Assembly (NCBI RefSeq): GCF_016545825.1
Contig: NC_052613.1
Location: 57,176,833-57,240,832 of the forward strand
From: Eucalyptus grandis
Taxonomy: Eukaryota; Streptophyta; Magnoliopsida; Myrtales; Myrtaceae
DNA: 64,000 nucleotides
Direction: 5' to 3'
This document shows, piece after piece, positions 59,713 through 64,000 of this stretch (its first letter is position 1; each line of letters begins with the position of its first letter). The notes beneath the pieces are model-generated. The model saw only the letters and a program-made list of their open reading frames with translations, was not told the origin of the DNA and did not search any database. A program made the translations under genes and the position numbers.

Positions 59713-61532
59713 TGATAACTTTATTTTAGATAGAATACTTCTACTAATTTAAGCTTGATATTTACTAAGTTTTGATGAATTTTTGATGAACATATTTGCT
59801 ACTCATATGATTTTATTGAATTTTGTAGGATATATGACTTTCGGATTCATAAGAGACTATCCGCACCGTTTGTAGAATTTGCTAGGGCCATATGCATAAT
59901 TTTACCATGTGTCTATGCTAGAATTTGCTTATCAGTCCCTACGCCTCAGAATCTTTCAAAAGATCTCAATATCATCTAGAATATTTCAATATCTTCCGAA
60001 ATATTTCAAAATCTTCCAAAGTATTTTATCTTGAAGAAAAAGCTAGCCAAGACCTAATAGGAGACTGGCTTAGGGTAGATTTTGGAGGCTATATAAACCT
60101 CTTTTGTGCCACATATTTTAGATTCCAGAGAGCCATGGAGCCACCACCAGATTTTAGGGTTTCTTAGTTAGCCTTTTTGCTTTTATTTTATTAGTGGAAT
60201 TGGTGCATGTCAAGAAGTGAAGGAGGAGGCAAACCCGAACCTATATATGACTCAAATTTTATCTCCTCTTTAATTTTTGCTGTTGGTTTAGCTTTAATTA
60301 TGTTCTAAATTTCTTTTGTCAGAGCTACAATGAATCTTAATCATGATTGGTTGATTTTCAAGACTTGTTCATGTAATATAATTGTTTTGATTGTGGCATT
60401 CTCTATTATAATCTTAATGCTTTTTGAAGTTTTGCCCACTTTTAAATGATTTTCGATGTAGCATGATACCGAGTGGAGATTGCAAGATTGCATGCATGAG
60501 CACTAGCAATATTGAACCATAAATTAAATCTAAGTCAAAGTACACTAGGTTGTTTATGTGGTTGCAGTAGCAGGTCTAGGTTGGGACTACTTAGATTGAA
60601 TACGGAAATTTCCACAAGAACTTAATACTTTTAGGTAATTTAAATTCACCTAAGGTTAGTGTGGGTTAATATACCTAATTAGGGATTATTAGATCGAAGT
60701 TGGCTTGTAATCTAACATAGGGAAGTTTCATCAACACAATTGGAAAATAATTTATTGCATGACAAGTTAAGAGAATTGACTATTGATATCAAGTGATTCT
60801 AGGTTTAGACTAGTCTTTATTTTATTTTTAATTTGTTTCTCTTGTTGGCCAAACTGGCCTCTCTATAAAAGGTGGGAAGAGCATCGCATGACCCGAAGCC
60901 AACAAGAAGACCTTGAAAAGTTTGATCTCAAAATTGAAAGAACCTTTTTTTAGCAGAAGAAAAGAGCAAGCACAAGCAATCCTCATTGCAATAGCCAAAA
61001 ATTAAGAAGACACACTTCTAAGGACAACTTTGAAAGATTATGCTACACGAACAATTCAAGAAGCACAATCAAGTATAAGAAGGCTGGCGGTGCAAGCTAA
61101 TAATTTTGAGATTAACCCATCATGAATTGAAATGCTTCAAAATGTGGGGCAATTCAATGGATCACCTAATGATGATCCAAATCTACATTTAGAAGCATTC
61201 CTTGAGATTTATGACATTGTTAAATTCAATGGCGTTACTGATGATGCCCTTAAGTTAAGATTGTTCCTATTTTCTCTTCGTGATAAAGTTAAGACTTGGT
61301 TGACTTCTCTTCCTACAGGCCCTATTACCACTTGGCATGACTTGGCTCAAAAAATTTCTAAGTAAGTATTTTCCTTCAAAATGTGTAACAATATTATTAC
61401 ATTTATGCAAATGAATGGTGAGTCTTTTTATAAAGCACGAGAGAGATTTAAAGAATTGCTAAGGAGATGCCTATACCATAGATTGCCAGTGTGGATACAA
61501 AAGCACACATTCTATAATGGAGCACTTCCTAT
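59713..61532 (+). mobile_element. Athila-type retrotransposon, copy 2, 5' LTR and gag, truncated
   Basis: The LTR starts TGATAACTTTATTTTAG at 59713 and is closely similar to the LTRs of copy 1, in the opposite orientation. The end of the LTR and the primer-binding site are missing. At about 60780 the LTR sequence (AGAGAATTGA) jumps to internal sequence (TATTGATATCAAGTGATTC), so a deletion of several hundred bp removed them. gag follows. The element is cut at 61533 by an LTR of another retrotransposon. Confidence 0.88.
60888..61532 (+). pseudogene. Athila gag fragment
   Basis: It starts MTRSQQEDLEKFDL. It continues through an interrupted N-terminal part into an open 77-codon gag core at 61132-61365 (QFNGSPNDDPNLHLEAFLE, GVTDDALKLRLFLFSLRDKV, SLPTGPITTWHDLA). 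After a frameshift come MNGESFYKARERFKELLRRC and QKHTFYNGA. The insertion at 61533 ends it. Confidence 0.85.
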
Positions 61533-63310
61533 TGTCATGGGCAGATCGATCAACTCTCGATCACACGTAGGTTGACCCGTGCGGCCTTAAGGTTTTACCC
61601 CTAAGCAACCTTTCAACACTCAACTCACAAGACTCGTGTATATAGAGAGAAACTCTTAGAGAGAGAAGTTCTAATTTTTGTATTGCTTGTGAATAAAATA
61701 CAATGAGGGAGGAGACCCCTTTATATATAAGTATAAGGCAAACCGTATCCGTAAATCTCCCTTAGATCTAATGGTGGAGATTGCATCTCCCCATCTACCA
61801 ACTATAAGCATTTATAGCCAACTACCAGCTACTCGCATTTATAACGTATGCGTACAAATACGATATTGTCTGCCCCCAGGAGAATACTATAAGTCTCGGG
61901 GACATAAGCCGAGGGTCATTAATGTGTCACGCCTGTGCCATGGAAACCTCTTGGACATGCTTTCTTTCGGGCTGTGACATTCTCCCCAACCTAATCAGGC
62001 GATGCCCTCGTCGCGTCTTCAGCATGAAAGGCATTAATCTCTTTCTTGAACCGCCAAAGACTCTCCTCGGGCTCCCAATTGGCTTCGCTCTCCGGAAGAC
62101 CCTTCCATCGGATCAAATACTCACGCTTGGCTGCGCAATACCTCTTTCGTATGACTCGATCCGCCAAGATGCTTTTGACTTCTCGATCATATGAGGTCTT
62201 TGCCCTGAGCGGCACCCGTTGTGACTCTCCTCGATCCGGGTCTTCCTCATCAACTTGGAAAGGTTTAAGCATACTTACATGGAAAATCGGATGCACCTTT
62301 AGCTTTGGTGGTAGTTCCAACTTGTATGCGACCTTTCCAACCTGTTATAGCACACGAAATGGCCCTTCGTAGCGACGTATCAACCCTTTGTGCACGTCCT
62401 TGTATCGAAGAACCACATGCAGCTTGGCCAACACTTGGTCTCCAACTTGGAACTCCACGTGCTGTTGCTTCTTATCAGCCCATTTCTTCACGCGCTTGGA
62501 GGCCTTGTGTAGACACACTCGTGCCAAGTCCGTTTGTTCTTGCATGTTTTTGGCGAACTTGTATGCGGGCGGACTACTCCCCCGGTAACCCGAAGCGATT
62601 GTGCTTGGGGTGTTTGGTTGCTGCCCAGTCGCAACCTCGAACGGAATCTGGTCGGTTGATTTGCTCTATTGCAAGTTGTAGGAGAACTGGGCTACGTCGA
62701 TCAACTTTGCCCAATTCGCTTGCGTCGTGCTCACATAGTGTTGGAGGTAGATCTTCAATAGAGCATTGACCCGCTCCGCCTGACCGTCGGTTTGGGGATG
62801 CAAACTTGTCGACATATTCAGCTCCGACCCTAGCAGCTTGAACAACTCAGACCAAAAACGTCCCGTGAAGCGAGGATCCCAACCGCTCACGATCGTTTGC
62901 GGCACTCCCCAATACTTCACCACATGCTTCATGAAAAGTTTGGCCGCCTCTTCGGTCGGGCAATCCTTTGTTGCAGGCACAAAGGTTGCATACTTTGAGA
63001 ACTTGTCAACCACAACCATTAGAGTCCGATACTCTTCGGACTTCGGCAAGTTGACGATGAAGTCCATGGAAATGCTTTCCCATGGACGAGTCAAAACAGG
63101 AAGTGGCTCTAAAAGACCTGACGACAAGCGTTGTTCCAGCTTGTCTTGTTGGCACACCAAACAAGTCTTCACATATGCTTCAATGTCGTTCCGTATTTGA
63201 GGTCAGTAGTACCGATCTTCGACAAGGGCCAATGTGCGGTGAATCCATGGATGACCCGCCCACTTCGAGTCGTGGCACTCGCGCAAGATCTCCTTCCTCA
63301 GCTTCCCATG
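61533..63310 (-). mobile_element. Chromodomain Ty3/Gypsy retrotransposon (chromovirus), 3' part
   Basis: Minus orientation. The 3' LTR is 61533-61979 (447 bp), beginning TGTCACAGCC and ending TGACA, with TGTCA/TGACA mirrored tips. Just upstream on the minus strand is a polypurine tract (GGTTGGGGAGAA). Integrase and a chromodomain occupy 61990-63310. The upstream part is cut off at 63311 by a different LTR. It sits inside the Athila gag; the probable 5-bp target on the left is CCTAT (61528-61532), but the partner site is outside the window. Confidence 0.88.
61991..63310 (-). pseudogene. Chromovirus integrase plus chromodomain, interrupted by stops
   Basis: Minus-strand frame: HGKLRKEILRECHDSKWAGH (zinc-binding linker), MKTCLVCQQDK, MDFIVNLPKSEEYRTLMVVV, SLHPQTDGQAERVNALLK, GDQVLAKLHVVLRYKDVHKG, HPIFHVSMLKPF, then a chromodomain (YLIRWKGLPESEANWEPEES). 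The frame is mostly intact but has in-frame stops near 63205, 62668 and 62344. The second catalytic residue is changed: VSGWDPRF replaces the usual VSDRDPRF. The chromodomain normally guides integration to modified chromatin. Confidence 0.88.
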
Positions 63311-64000
63311 TGCCGCGACCAATTTTTCGGGTTTGAACCACCTAGGGTTTGACTAATGGATTGTTAAGCCTAGACTTAACTCGGGCTCTCCCAAGCTCAT
63401 ACCAATTCGCGACTTAGGTTTGAATTGTTAACATGCAATTTTTTTAATTAGGAGTCGCCACTAATATATTTTTGGTGGGTCGATTAGAAACCCTAGTAAA
63501 GTAACTGGAGATTTACTTTACTCCTACGAACTAGAGACTAAGGGTACGGGGACTTGGTTACGTTAGATTTCTCTAACGCCCTTTCGGTACCTTTCTTTTT
63601 ATTTTGAAAAATGTTTGGCAAGCAATTTGGATTGATTTTAATCTATTTTCCTAACATGTGAGGTGCTCATGCAGGTGCGCAAACCACCAATTTAACACCC
63701 AAGAAAACAATTAAATGATGCAGAACTTACCTCAAAGCAACGAAAGCATCTGCGGTGTTAAATTAAAATCCATATCAACAATCCTAGATATGGTTTCTAA
63801 TTAACACGCAATTTCTTTCTTTTTGTTTTCACTTATTAAATGAAAATATAGTCAATATGCAATGCAATGCTATTAATTTAACATGAAATGATATAGCATG
63901 GCAACATGACCTAAACTATATGACATAAATAAGCATGCAGTCTATTATAAAGAAATGTAATAATTAAATATGCAACTTAAATTAACCCAAATGACTTAAT
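63311..64000 (-). mobile_element. 3' end of a long LTR, same family as 21375-24907, running off the window
   Basis: Read on the minus strand, it ends GGTGGTTCAAACCCGAAAAATTGGTCGCGGCA-type sequence at 63311, matching the end of the 3.5-kb solo LTR. Shared blocks include GTCCCCGTACCCTTAG, CACCTCACATGTTAGGAAA and TTAAGTCTAGG. The boundary cuts the chromovirus integrase linker. Whether it is a solo LTR or part of a whole element cannot be seen. Confidence 0.8.

Overview
This is plant nuclear DNA. Its genes are intron-split with GT-AG introns, encode plant-specific families, and lie among many transposable elements. The gene set is that of a eudicot. A Myrtales genome such as Eucalyptus or a relative is my guess from general character only; nothing in the window proves the species.

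Genes, left to right: (1) 2774-8058 (+), last seven exons of a UPL7-type HECT ubiquitin ligase, with a one-base frame break in one exon; (2) 12928-15269 (+), galactinol synthase, four exons, 337 aa; (3) 36461-37015 (+), HS1-like stress-response A/B-barrel protein, two exons; (4) 37959-41095 (+), a DFO-like meiotic double-strand-break protein, five exons, 248 aa; (5) 46746-47599 (+), LOB-domain transcription factor of the LBD12 type; (6) 48331-52021 (-), FRO6/7-type ferric-chelate reductase, nine exons, 732 aa; (7,8) 53719-57199 and 57591-59528 (+), two tandem UGT87A-type glycosyltransferases. They do not form a pathway. The UGT pair is the only local gene duplication.

The stretch 15.3-36 kb is a transposon graveyard, and many boundaries can be read directly. 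It holds a PIF/Harbinger-type MITE with TAA target duplications; a tRNA-derived SINE with a 13-bp target duplication; a 921-bp solo Copia-type LTR (TSD AGCTC); a decayed plant-mobile-domain gene; a 3.5-kb solo LTR (TSD TCACC) carrying another MITE; a Pack-MULE with about 270-bp terminal inverted repeats, a perfect 9-bp TSD and a captured malectin-like gene fragment; and an Athila-type Gypsy element with both LTRs (28107-35890) whose gag is fused in frame to RNase H by an internal deletion.

The right end (59.7-64 kb) is a nest: the 5' part of a second Athila copy, cut by a chromodomain Gypsy element, itself cut by an LTR of the same family as the 3.5-kb solo LTR. AT-armed, GC-cored non-autonomous elements recur through the window, including in the intron of the first UGT gene.

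Exon boundaries were set by reading frame, GT/AG sites and remembered family consensus. No transcript or database evidence was available.
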